NCBI GenBank assembly: GCA_965198675.1
Contig: OZ240666.1
Location: 3,162,001-3,226,000 of the forward strand
Reading direction: 5' to 3'
DNA: 64,000 nt
Origin: Prochloron sp965198675
GTDB lineage: Bacteria > Cyanobacteriota > Cyanobacteriia > Cyanobacteriales > Prochloraceae
Shown: positions 47,709 to 54,629 of the stretch, one piece after another
How positions within the stretch are numbered: the stretch's first letter is position 1
Layout of the letters: the number at the start of each line of letters is the position of its first letter
Made by a program: the position numbers and the translations under genes
Notes under the pieces: generated by a model
Told to the model about the DNA's origin: nothing
Seen by the model: the letters and a program-made list of their open reading frames with translations, nothing else
Database searches by the model: none

Positions 47709-47807
47709 GGCGGGATGGTCGCCCTTATTCATTCCTTGCCTGACAAGGCCGCAGAATGAGGTTTATCGTTGGTAAAGACAATGCGGGTTCGACCCCCGTC
47801 CCCGCCG
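47709..47807 (+). ncRNA. tRNA-like Y RNA candidate 2 (D arm reduced)
   Basis: About 99 nt. Acceptor GGCGGGA/CCCCGCC with one mismatch, T arm GCGGG-TTCGACC-CCCGT. The D arm is not recognisable: the acceptor is followed by TGGTCGCC and then directly the extra helix, CCTTATTC (47723-47730) with GAATGAGG (47754-47761), eight pairs, hairpin tip GCCT/AGGC. T-tract CATTTTTCT follows. Confidence 0.65.
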
Positions 47808-48028
47808 CTCCCATTTTTCTCAAATTACCTCTATAGCAGTGAGCACGTACCTTGACAGTTACCAGTACTAATGACTAGTTATAGCAATGTCCCGAAAGCT
47901 TTATACCACTGTCATTGAGCTAACTTCGTGCAGATGTATATCCAAGTTTAATCTGTAACTCAAGAGTGCGCGAATCGCTCTATCTCAAAATTAGATTGTA
48001 AATATTTATTACAAATGCTTGAACCCCC

Positions 48029-48058
48029 TTGACAGTTACTGTATTTCCAGTGTAATAT
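48029..48058 (+). promoter_or_regulatory. Promoter of tRNA-like RNA 3
   Basis: TTGACA at 48029-48034 and TAATAT at 48053-48058, 18-bp spacer. The region just upstream resembles the region upstream of promoter 1. Confidence 0.7.
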
Positions 48059-48075
48059 AAAATATATAAACCTTT

Positions 48076-48209
48076 GGCGGAGTAGCTTAAATGGATAGAG
48101 CATTTGTCCAGATTCCTTATTCGTTTCTTGCCCTAGGGGCCGAAGAATTGAGGATTATCGACTCCTGGCTTTACCGGGAAAGATGCGGGTTCGACTCCCG
48201 TCTCCGCCA
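48076..48209 (+). ncRNA. tRNA-like Y RNA candidate 3 (Arg-type D arm)
   Basis: About 134 nt. Acceptor GGCGGAG/CTCCGCC perfect, discriminator A. D arm GCTTAAATGGATAGAGC as in tRNA-Arg. T arm GCGGG-TTCGACT-CCCGT. Extra helix CCTTATTC (48115-48122) with GAATTGAGG (48145-48153). After it comes a hairpin TCCTGGCTTTACCGGGA in the place of the anticodon arm; its loop lacks a clear U33. Confidence 0.78.
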
Positions 48210-48230
48210 TCAATATTTTTCTCTTACCTC

Positions 48231-48260
48231 TTGACAAGTAAAATATGTTTGTAGTAAAAT
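48231..48260 (+). promoter_or_regulatory. Promoter of tRNA-like RNA 4
   Basis: TTGACA at 48231-48236 and TAAAAT at 48255-48260, 18-bp spacer; RNA starts 27 nt on. Confidence 0.75.
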
Positions 48261-48286
48261 TAGAATAGAGAAGTTAATAAAGCTTG

Positions 48287-48404
48287 TGGCGAGTAGCCAA
48301 GTGGTAAGGCAGTTTCCTTGTTCGTTCCTTGCCCCATGGGCCGAAGAATTGAGGATTATCGTTTTGGGAACGACTATTCGGGGGTTCGACTCCCCCTTCG
48401 CCAC
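48287..48404 (+). ncRNA. tRNA-like Y RNA candidate 4 (Gln-type D arm)
   Basis: About 118 nt. Acceptor TGGCGAG/TTCGCCA. D arm GCCAAGTGGTAAGGC and variable TATTC are those of tRNA-Gln. T arm GGGGG-TTCGACT-CCCCC. Extra helix CCTTGTTC (48316-48323) with GAATTGAGG (48346-48354), tip CCCCATGGG. Then ATCGT-TTTGGGA-ACGAC, an anticodon-arm-like hairpin. T-run of nine follows the RNA. Confidence 0.8.
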
Positions 48405-48427
48405 CTTCATTTTTTTTTAATTACCTC

Positions 48428-48457
48428 TTGACAAATGAAATATGTTTGTAGTAACAT
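48428..48457 (+). promoter_or_regulatory. Promoter of tRNA-like RNA 5
   Basis: TTGACA at 48428-48433 and TAACAT at 48452-48457, 18-bp spacer; RNA starts 27 nt on. Confidence 0.75.
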
Positions 48458-48483
48458 TAGAATATAAAAGTTAATAAAGTTTG

Positions 48484-48614
48484 TGGCGAGTGGCCGAGTG
48501 GTCAAAGGCGAGTTGTTTTTACTATCCCTTGTTTATTCCTTGCCCTATGGGCCGAAAAATTGAGGGTTATCAAACTTGATTATATCTTCGGAGGTTCAAA
48601 TCCTTCCTCGCCAC
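48484..48614 (+). ncRNA. tRNA-like Y RNA candidate 5 (class II-type D arm)
   Basis: About 131 nt. Acceptor TGGCGAG/CTCGCCA perfect. D arm GCCGAGTGGTCAAAGGC as in Ser/Tyr/Leu tRNAs. T arm GGAGG-TTCAAAT-CCTTC. Extra helix CCTTGTTT (48527-48534) with AAATTGAGG (48557-48565): the last pair is T-A where other copies have C-G, a compensatory change. A small hairpin AGT/ACT lies before the helix and ATCAA/TTGAT after it. Confidence 0.78.
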
Positions 48615-48637
48615 CTTCATTTTTATCCAATTACCTC

Positions 48638-48663
48638 TTGACAGTAAAAATATGTAGTAAAAT
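48638..48663 (+). promoter_or_regulatory. Promoter of tRNA-like RNA 6, shortened spacer
   Basis: TTGACA at 48638-48643 but TAAAAT at 48658-48663, only 14 bp apart. The other eight keep 18. It may be weak or dead. Confidence 0.5.
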
Positions 48664-48689
48664 AAGAATACAGTCATTAATAAAGCTTG

Positions 48690-48786
48690 TGGCGAATCGT
48701 CTAGAGGCCTAGGACACTTATCCTTATTCGTTCCTTGCCTTACGGGCCGAAGAGGAGAGACGGGGGTTCGAATCCCCCTTCGCCAC
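48690..48786 (+). ncRNA. tRNA-like Y RNA candidate 6 (Glu-type, no anticodon arm)
   Basis: About 97 nt, the shortest. Acceptor TGGCGAA/TTCGCCA perfect. The D arm GTCTAGAGGCCTAGGAC and the segment GACGGGGGTTCGAATCCCCC match tRNA-Glu closely. Between them is only the extra helix (CCTT at 48722-48725 to about 48756, tip GCCTTACGGGC); the ATTGAGGATTATCG part and any anticodon arm are gone. It cannot decode. Confidence 0.75.
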
Positions 48787-48809
48787 TTTCATTTTTTTTT
48801 AATTACCTC

Positions 48810-48839
48810 TTGACGAATGAAATATGTTTGTAGTAACAT
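48810..48839 (+). promoter_or_regulatory. Promoter of tRNA-like RNA 7
   Basis: TTGACG at 48810-48815 and TAACAT at 48834-48839, 18-bp spacer; RNA starts 27 nt on. Confidence 0.7.
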
Positions 48840-48865
48840 TAGAATATAAAAGTTAATAAAGTTTG

Positions 48866-48985
48866 TGGCGAGTAGCTCAGTGGTAGAGCGAGTTTTCCTT
48901 ATTCATTCCTTGTCTAATGGGCCGAAGAATTAGGATTATCGACTTATAAGCGACTTGATCGGGGGTTCGATTCCCTCCTCGCCAC
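48866..48985 (+). ncRNA. tRNA-like Y RNA candidate 7 (anticodon-like loop CTTATAA)
   Basis: About 120 nt. Acceptor TGGCGAG/CTCGCCA perfect. D arm GCTCAGTGGTAGAGC, T arm GGGGG-TTCGATT-CCCTC. Extra helix CCTTATTC (48897-48904) with GAATTAGG (48927-48934). It is followed by ATCGA-CTTATAA-GCGAC, an anticodon-arm-like hairpin reading TAT in the anticodon position. Confidence 0.8.
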
Positions 48986-49007
48986 CCCATTTTTATCAAA
49001 TTACCCC

Positions 49008-49037
49008 TTAACAAATAAAATATATGTGTAGTAAACT
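49008..49037 (+). promoter_or_regulatory. Promoter of tRNA-like RNA 8
   Basis: TTAACA at 49008-49013 and TAAACT at 49032-49037, 18-bp spacer; RNA starts 27 nt on. Confidence 0.65.
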
Positions 49038-49063
49038 AAAAATATAAAAATTTATAAAATTGG

Positions 49064-49197
49064 TGGCGAGTGGCTGAGTGGTTGAAAGCAAGTTATTGTA
49101 ACTTATCCTTGTCCTGATCCTTGGTTGCTTCTTTGCCCTAGGGGCCGTAAATTGAGGGTTATCTAAGGGATCGGGGGTTCGAATCCCCTCTCGCCAG
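49064..49197 (+). ncRNA. tRNA-like Y RNA candidate 8 (Ser-type D arm)
   Basis: About 134 nt. Acceptor TGGCGAG/CTCGCCA perfect, discriminator G. D arm GCTGAGTGGTTGAAAGC as in tRNA-Ser. T arm GGGGG-TTCGAAT-CCCCT. A hairpin AAGTT-ATTGT-AACTT sits before the extra helix, CCTTGGTT (49119-49126) with AAATTGAGG (49149-49157), tip GCCCTAGGGGC. The extra stretch is about 10 nt longer than in the other copies. Confidence 0.78.
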
Positions 49198-49221
49198 TTT
49201 CAATTTTTTTCCAATTACCTC

Positions 49222-49251
49222 TTGACCAATGAAACATATGTGTAGTATAAT
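49222..49251 (+). promoter_or_regulatory. Promoter of tRNA-like RNA 9
   Basis: TTGACC at 49222-49227 and TATAAT at 49246-49251, 18-bp spacer; RNA starts 27 nt on. Confidence 0.75.
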
Positions 49252-49277
49252 TAAAATATAGAGATTAATAAAGCATG

Positions 49278-49397
49278 TGGCGAGTAGCTCAATGGTAGAG
49301 CGAGTACTCCTTGTTCATTCCTTGCCCTAGGGGCCGAAGAATGAGGATTATCGACTCATAATCGACTAGGTAGGGGGTTCGATTCCTTCTTCGCCAC
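49278..49397 (+). ncRNA. tRNA-like Y RNA candidate 9 (anticodon-like loop CTCATAA)
   Basis: About 120 nt. Acceptor TGGCGAG/TTCGCCA. D arm GCTCAATGGTAGAGC, T arm GGGGG-TTCGATT-CCTTC. Extra helix CCTTGTTC (49309-49316) with GAATGAGG (49339-49346), eight pairs with a G-T. Then ATCGA-CTCATAA-TCGAC, an intact anticodon-like arm with CAT, as in tRNA-Met. So here the extra helix lies between positions 26 and 27 of a normal tRNA plan. Confidence 0.82.
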
Positions 49398-49419
49398 ACC
49401 ATTTTTCTCAAATTCCCCC

Positions 49420-49449
49420 TTGACACTTGAAGTCTTAATGTAGTATAAT
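49420..49449 (+). promoter_or_regulatory. Tenth array-type promoter, upstream of the TROVE gene
   Basis: TTGACA at 49420-49425 and TATAAT at 49444-49449, 18-bp spacer, the best match to consensus of the set. It has the same layout as the RNA promoters but leads into the Ro60 gene with a leader of about 170 nt. Confidence 0.78.
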
Positions 49450-49591
49450 AGGAGTATAAAGCAAAATAAGGAGGATTGAGATAAGAGAAGTGAAAAGCGA
49501 TCGCCTTGGAGAGCCACTAAGGATTTGCAAGGCAATATCACTGGGAAGGTGGGCGATGCCCACCCTACGAAACTCTTCTGCCCCAAACCAA

Positions 49592-49640
49592 TTTTTGCCT
49601 GAAAAGGCTGTAGAATAAAACAACAATGAATTATCAGTTT
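49592..49640 (+). other. Diverged Y-type hairpin in the TROVE mRNA leader, overlapping its start codon
   Basis: TTTTTGCCTGAAAAGGCTGT at 49593-49612 matches the tip of RNA 1 (CTTGCTTGAAAAGGCCGT), and AATGAATTATC at 49625-49635 stands where the RNAs have AATGAGGATTATC. The ATG of the TROVE gene is inside it. It could be a relic of a tenth RNA or a binding site for the protein on its own mRNA. A TGGGCGATGCCCA repeat (49548-49569) lies between it and the promoter. Confidence 0.5.
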
Positions 49641-51230
49641 TTTACTCAAAAAAAGACAGGAACGCCTCAAAATAAACCCATACCGGGACGGGAAGCGGAG
49701 ATGATTCAAGGGCGCTCCGGGGGCTTCATGTTCGATGCTGGCATTTGGCAAATGCTGCGACGCTGCTTGCTTATTGGCACAGCTCAAAGCACCTACTATG
49801 CAGGAAAGAAAGAATTAACAGAAGATTTTGTCCAAGTTATTAAAGAGGCGATCGCTACTAACCCGAATAAAGTAGCAGAAAAAATAGTCTACGCTAGTGA
49901 CGGTAAGGCTATCAATAATAGCGCCCCTTTATTTGCTTTGGTACTCTTATCTATGGGAGCAACACCAGAAGCAAAAAAGGCATTTCAGGAAATCTTTCCC
50001 CAAGTAGTTCGCACTGGAAGTCATTTTTATGAATGGTTGAGCTACACCAAAGCTCTGAGAGGATTTGGGAAGGTAGTGCGAGAAGTGGGGAGGCAATGGT
50101 TATCTCGGGAAAATGTTAAAAATTTAACTTATCAACTACTGAAATACCAACAGCGTCACGGCTTTTCTCATCGGGATGCTTTGCGTCTATTTCACGTTCA
50201 ACCTCCTACGGAAGAGCATAACCAATTGTTTCGTTGGGTAGTCAAAGGTTGGGATGAACTGCCAACAGAAATTCCCAGGTCAGCACTGGCTCAAATTTGG
50301 TGGTATGAGTGGTTGAAACGGAACCCTAATAAAACCCATGAGGCGATTGCCAAAGGTAACCTCACCCACGAAATGGTTGCCCCAGTAGGGAAAATGGATA
50401 AGCAAGCATGGCAATTATTATTTGATAAAATGCCCATTGGTGCAATGCTGCGGAACTTAGGTTCTCTGACGGAACTAGGAGTACTCCGGGCTGACACACC
50501 AGGTAATTTAGACAGGGTGGAAGGAGTACTCAACAATTCTATCTATCTACGTAAAGGAAGAATCCACCCTATAGACGTACTTAAAGCCTTGAAAACTTAT
50601 CAATCTGGAGGTAGAATCGGGAGGAGCAAGAAAACCTGGAACCCAGTAGGGCGGATTGTGGATATCTTAGAAAAGGCAGTGGAATTGTCTTTTGATGTGG
50701 TGGAACTTACAGAGAAGGTATTCATGCACGCGGTGGATATATCCGGTTCCATGTCTTGTGGTGTGGTGGAGTCAGTAGGAATGAGCTGCTGCGAGATTGC
50801 CACTACTATGGCATTAGTTACAGCTAAGGCGGAGAAAAACTACGCTATTAGGGGATTTTCCACCAAGTTCCGCGATTTGGGTATCTCTAAAAAAGATAGC
50901 TTTAGGAGTGCAATCGCCAAAGCTAGCAATTAAAACTTTGGAGGTACTGACGCCTCTGTGGCTTATGATTGGATGATAAAGAATAAGTTCAAAGCTGATA
51001 TCATCTGTTTTTGGACAGATAGCGAAAGTTGGGCTGGTAATAGTCATCCTGCTCAAGCATTAGCTAAATATCGTCAGAAGGTGAATGAGAATATTAAGGC
51101 AGTATATGTCACTCTTGCTCCCTATGGTATTACCTTAGTAGATCCAAAAGACCCCTTATCTTGGGATTTGGGTGGATTTGATCCAGGAATACCTCGTCTC
51201 ATCCAAATGCTGGCTCAAGGAGAAGTTTAA
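49626..51230 (+). CDS. rsr: Ro60/Rsr (TROVE domain) protein with one in-frame stop
   Basis: 534 codons if the TAA at 50931-50933 is ignored, the usual Ro60 length. The N-terminal TROVE ring of helical repeats begins GREAEMIQGRSGGFMFDAGI, with TYYAGKKELTE, the conserved RNA-binding region HRDALRLFHVQPP and the block MLRNLGSLTELGVL. The C-terminal vWA domain has the MIDAS motif MHAVDISGSMS and, after the stop, NFGGTDASVAYDWM and FWTDSESWAG. The TAA separates SAIAKASN from NFGGTD without changing frame, so one base change explains it. Ro60 proteins bind Y RNAs and misfolded RNAs and help RNA degradation and stress survival. The nine tRNA-like RNAs directly upstream are the obvious ligands. Unless the stop is read through, the protein lacks its last 100 residues. 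Confidence 0.9.
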
Positions 51231-51341
51231 AACAGTGAAATGTAGGCCTAGTGCATAGGCTATAACCGTAATGTTCTCAATTATTCAAAGTTTTGTTCCG
51301 TCATGATTTTGATTCAATGCTGTCACGATTAAGATTTTCTT

Positions 51342-51692
51342 TTAAAAGAACAGAATTTTAGCAAGACCACCCACAAAACCGATGACTATAGCTGTCACGG
51401 TAGCTTTACCTACAAACTCTGCATTTTCCAGTCGTTTTTCCCAAACATTAGACTTGGTATCAAGTGTTTGCTTGATTTCTTTCATCCCATTGTCAGTTTT
51501 TTCTTCAATACGCTTCAACTCCACATCGACGCGCTTAAACTCTCCTTCTACCTTCGCAAAACCCACCTGTACCTCCTTGTCTAAATTTTGGACTCTGTTG
51601 TCTAAATTTTGAATTCTACTGTTTAGGTTGTTAAATCCTTCCTTGATTTCTGATTTGAGTTCTAAAATTAATGTTTTCAATTCGTCGTCCAT
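51342..51692 (-). CDS. Coiled-coil protein with C-terminal membrane helix
   Basis: 116 aa. Residues 5-80 are heptad-rich coiled coil (LKSEIKEGFNNLNSRIQNLD, then KVEGEFKRVDVELKRI). The C-terminus is a membrane helix (VTAIVIGFVGGLAKILFF). Common small cyanobacterial proteins of unknown function have this form. Convergent with the TROVE gene. Confidence 0.7.
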   Translation of the reverse strand: MDDELKTLILELKSEIKEGFNNLNSRIQNLDNRVQNLDKEVQVGFAKVEGEFKRVDVELKRIEEKTDNGMKEIKQTLDTKSNVWEKRLENAEFVGKATVTAIVIGFVGGLAKILFF

Positions 51693-52027
51693 GATGTCCC
51701 CCTCTTGGTTGTTGTACTATTTTAGTGTAACCAAATTGTAACCCTACAGACTCTTGGTGGGCAATGCCCACCCTACCCATTAGATTTTTTTTAACTACAG
51801 AGTCAATTCTTGTGGCTACACAGCTTGAAAAATAGTAGCTTCACCCCGAGATTTCCCACGATAGTGCAAGGATTTTGAGACGCCTTATGGGATCGCCTTG
51901 CACTTTGGGAGTTGTCAAAAGCTGAAAACCATTATCTGGATAGACTTTTGGCTTTATTCAGCAAGCCCTACTTATTGGATTGGCGTACTACATTTGTCGT
52001 ACAAAATGCCCGTTTTTGTAATACATA

Positions 52028-53005
52028 CTATGTTACAATTTGTCGTGCGGAATGTGGGTTAAAAGAATTCAAAAATTCCCAAGCAAACTCAATGCAATCG
52101 GACAATACCTCATGATTTTTTTCTCCCAAAATCACCAAGTTTTTGTTTTGAGGATAAGCCCAGCGTTGCATATGGGCAATACTGAATCCTGCCTGTTTTT
52201 GTTCTTCTAAAGGTGCTTTTCTCACCGCATCCCACAACACAATACTCGGCTTCTCCAGAGCAGTAGCAATGTGAGATGGTCCCGTATCGAAGCCAATATA
52301 GATGTCGCTAGCCCAGATCAAAGCCATCATCTGGCGAACAGTTGTTTTGGTACTAAACACGGGCAAGGGCTTCTGCTGGAAATTCTCGTGGCGAATCTGG
52401 AAAAAGCTAACTTGCTCTTTGAGGATTTCAACTAAAAGTAACCATTTATCCAGATACCAGGGAGATTCTGACGAACTGGCAGATCTGCCATAGGGACATA
52501 AACAGATGACTGGACGTTTGAGGTGAGAGAGCGAGCGCAATCCCCACTGCATTTCCTCAAAGGAAAGAAACAGAGAACCGTGCAACTGCCGAGGACGGAG
52601 ATTGTAGGGAGCGCAGAGATTGATAATTTCATGTCGGGATTGGCAGAAGTTATCGAACTCTGGATTTATTGCCTTCATAATAGCTGGATCTAGCTTATTG
52701 GCATCAATAATTTCCTCAACATAAGGATTGTTTTCCCAAATGATAGTATTCCAATCCTCTCCTGGGTCATCTGGATCGTTAGGGTTTTTGATAATGTCAG
52801 AAGCGCAGAGGATTTTGACTGGACTCCCTTTTTTTAAAGCAAATTCCTCTGCTAGGCGAGTGTAACAAACTAAGCTACCGATAGCCAACCAACTGGGAAT
52901 AGCTAAATCGCAGTCATATTTGGCAGCATAGTGTTTGGAGTATTGAAAAGGTTCTGTTTCTAGAAATCTACGGGGTTCTTCAGTAGGGCATGGGCTGTTT
53001 CTCAT
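52028..53005 (-). CDS. Glycosyltransferase family 9-like protein
   Basis: 325 aa with the heptosyltransferase-type C-terminal motif DIYIGFDTGPSHIATALEKP. The N-terminal half (CDLAIPSWLAIGSLVCYTRL, KILCASDIIKNP) is diverged. GT9 enzymes add sugars from nucleotide donors. The position beside an exporter and NRPS is suggestive, but a link to the peptide is not shown. Confidence 0.7.
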   Translation of the reverse strand: MRNSPCPTEEPRRFLETEPFQYSKHYAAKYDCDLAIPSWLAIGSLVCYTRLAEEFALKKGSPVKILCASDIIKNPNDPDDPGEDWNTIIWENNPYVEEIIDANKLDPAIMKAINPEFDNFCQSRHEIINLCAPYNLRPRQLHGSLFLSFEEMQWGLRSLSHLKRPVICLCPYGRSASSSESPWYLDKWLLLVEILKEQVSFFQIRHENFQQKPLPVFSTKTTVRQMMALIWASDIYIGFDTGPSHIATALEKPSIVLWDAVRKAPLEEQKQAGFSIAHMQRWAYPQNKNLVILGEKNHEVLSDCIEFAWEFLNSFNPHSARQIVT

Positions 53006-53150
53006 TGACTTAGTCTCCTATTTAATATACACAAAAAATATTTACGGTAACGCTATTAATTTAGGGTGCGTTCGCAACACACCGCACCGTATATTTGGCT
53101 CATGGTAAGGGCAAAGGGGGAGGGGAAGGGCGCACCGTTGTTGTGCGCCC

Positions 53151-54536
53151 CTAGATATCAGAAATAGCATCAGGTAATTCATCCTCCAAATATCGTAAAC
53201 GAGGCAACAAGTAAGCGATGCAAGTCATCAAAATAGTCAAGACTCCCATGGAAATAAACATTAGACCAATACCACGACCAGGACCTGTACCAATCACTCT
53301 GCCAATGGTTTTTGCAACAATACTATCTTGAGTCATTAAGGGTTCAAAGAAGCGATCGGCTAGTGGACCAGCAATAAAATAAGAGAGAGGAAGCGTTGCT
53401 AAAGCTACTGATTTCCGAAATGCAAAAACCCTTCCCTGGACTTCCGGAGCCACCTTGCGCTGGTAAATAGCTTGAATAGCACTATTGACTATGGGAATAG
53501 TTAGTAGCATGGAAAAATTTGCACAAGCCAGAAGAATAGCTGAGGGGCGAAGACCTACAAAGATGACAGATAGGCCAATGGCAAACATACTGATAAAAAC
53601 AGTGGTCATTTGATTCTCTAGACCACCCCAAATGGTCATCACTAAGCCCCCAATGACCATGCCAGCATTGGCGCAGGAGACCACAATGCCTAGGGTTGTT
53701 ACCGATGCAAAAGAAAGAACTAATGGGATATCGAGAACCTCAGTGGCTCCAATCAAAAAATTACACAGAGCAACCAACAGTACCAATCCCAAAAGACCGG
53801 GTCGCTGCACGAAATAGTTCCAGCCATAGGTTAAATTGTGTAAAAATGATTCCTGTTCCGTTTGCTCGTCAGTCCCAGTTGAAAGCTCCGGAAAATTGAC
53901 TATCCATAGAGATAGCAAGGCAAATAGTAGGGTAATAAAGTCAATCGCAATAATCCCTGGTAACTGAATAATGGCAAGTAGAGTTACGGCAAAGGTAGGA
54001 GCTGCTAAATCTGAGATGGCTTGCCCAGTGAAGACCATACCACTAGCACGGGCAAGATTAGCTTTGGGAACCAGCAGAGTGGTTGCGGCAGAATAGGCTA
54101 AACCTTGAAATGTATTGAAACTAGACCTCAGCACATTTGTTAGACAGATATGCCAAATTTCCAGACTGCCATTAAGGTATAACCAAGCCACCAGCAAGGT
54201 ACACAAACCGGCAGAGAAGTCACTAATAATCATCGTCCAACGACGACTCCAGCGATCGACATAGACTCCGGCAATCGGACCAATTAAAATCGGAGGAATC
54301 GCTGCCGAGAGTACGGGTAAGGAAAATTGGGTCACAGAATCGGTTTGCTGGTAAACCCAAATGCTGAGGGCAAAACTGGTCAGACTGGTACCGATCAGTG
54401 AAATAACTTGGCCAAACCAGATGAAGGTAAATGTTTCCATCCCTTGAAGTGATGGAAACCGCTTAGTGATGGCGCTGATGATACTGGACTTGCCATCATT
54501 AGCCGTCTGTTGTTGGATATCAGTGGTTTGGTTCAT
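53151..54536 (-). CDS. MFS exporter
   Basis: 461 aa, about twelve membrane helices, of the EntS/MFS_3-like group (SLIGTSLTSFALSIWVYQQT, GPIAGVYVDRWSRRWTM with the loop 2-3 motif). C-terminal half: NSAIQAIYQRKVAPEVQGRV. It starts 93 bp after the NRPS stop on the same strand, so it is likely to export the NRPS product. Confidence 0.87.
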   Translation of the reverse strand: MNQTTDIQQQTANDGKSSIISAITKRFPSLQGMETFTFIWFGQVISLIGTSLTSFALSIWVYQQTDSVTQFSLPVLSAAIPPILIGPIAGVYVDRWSRRWTMIISDFSAGLCTLLVAWLYLNGSLEIWHICLTNVLRSSFNTFQGLAYSAATTLLVPKANLARASGMVFTGQAISDLAAPTFAVTLLAIIQLPGIIAIDFITLLFALLSLWIVNFPELSTGTDEQTEQESFLHNLTYGWNYFVQRPGLLGLVLLVALCNFLIGATEVLDIPLVLSFASVTTLGIVVSCANAGMVIGGLVMTIWGGLENQMTTVFISMFAIGLSVIFVGLRPSAILLACANFSMLLTIPIVNSAIQAIYQRKVAPEVQGRVFAFRKSVALATLPLSYFIAGPLADRFFEPLMTQDSIVAKTIGRVIGTGPGRGIGLMFISMGVLTILMTCIAYLLPRLRYLEDELPDAISDI

Positions 54537-54629
54537 TGGTGAATAGAAAAATAGGGGAACTGGAATTAAAAAAGGGAATCTAGGGATCCTCTAGACGCTC
54601 TTTCCATTTTCCATTAAAGGCTTTGAAGG

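Noticed and set aside
47472..49397. Ordinary tRNA gene cluster as found on some cyanobacterial plasmids
   Set aside because: Every unit carries an extra conserved hairpin, one lacks an anticodon arm and one lacks a D arm, acceptor stems are nearly identical across tRNA types, and each has its own promoter.
52028..52060. TTTGTCGTACAAAATG as an operator near the glycosyltransferase end
   Set aside because: Only a pair of loosely similar strings; no symmetry or gene start to support it.
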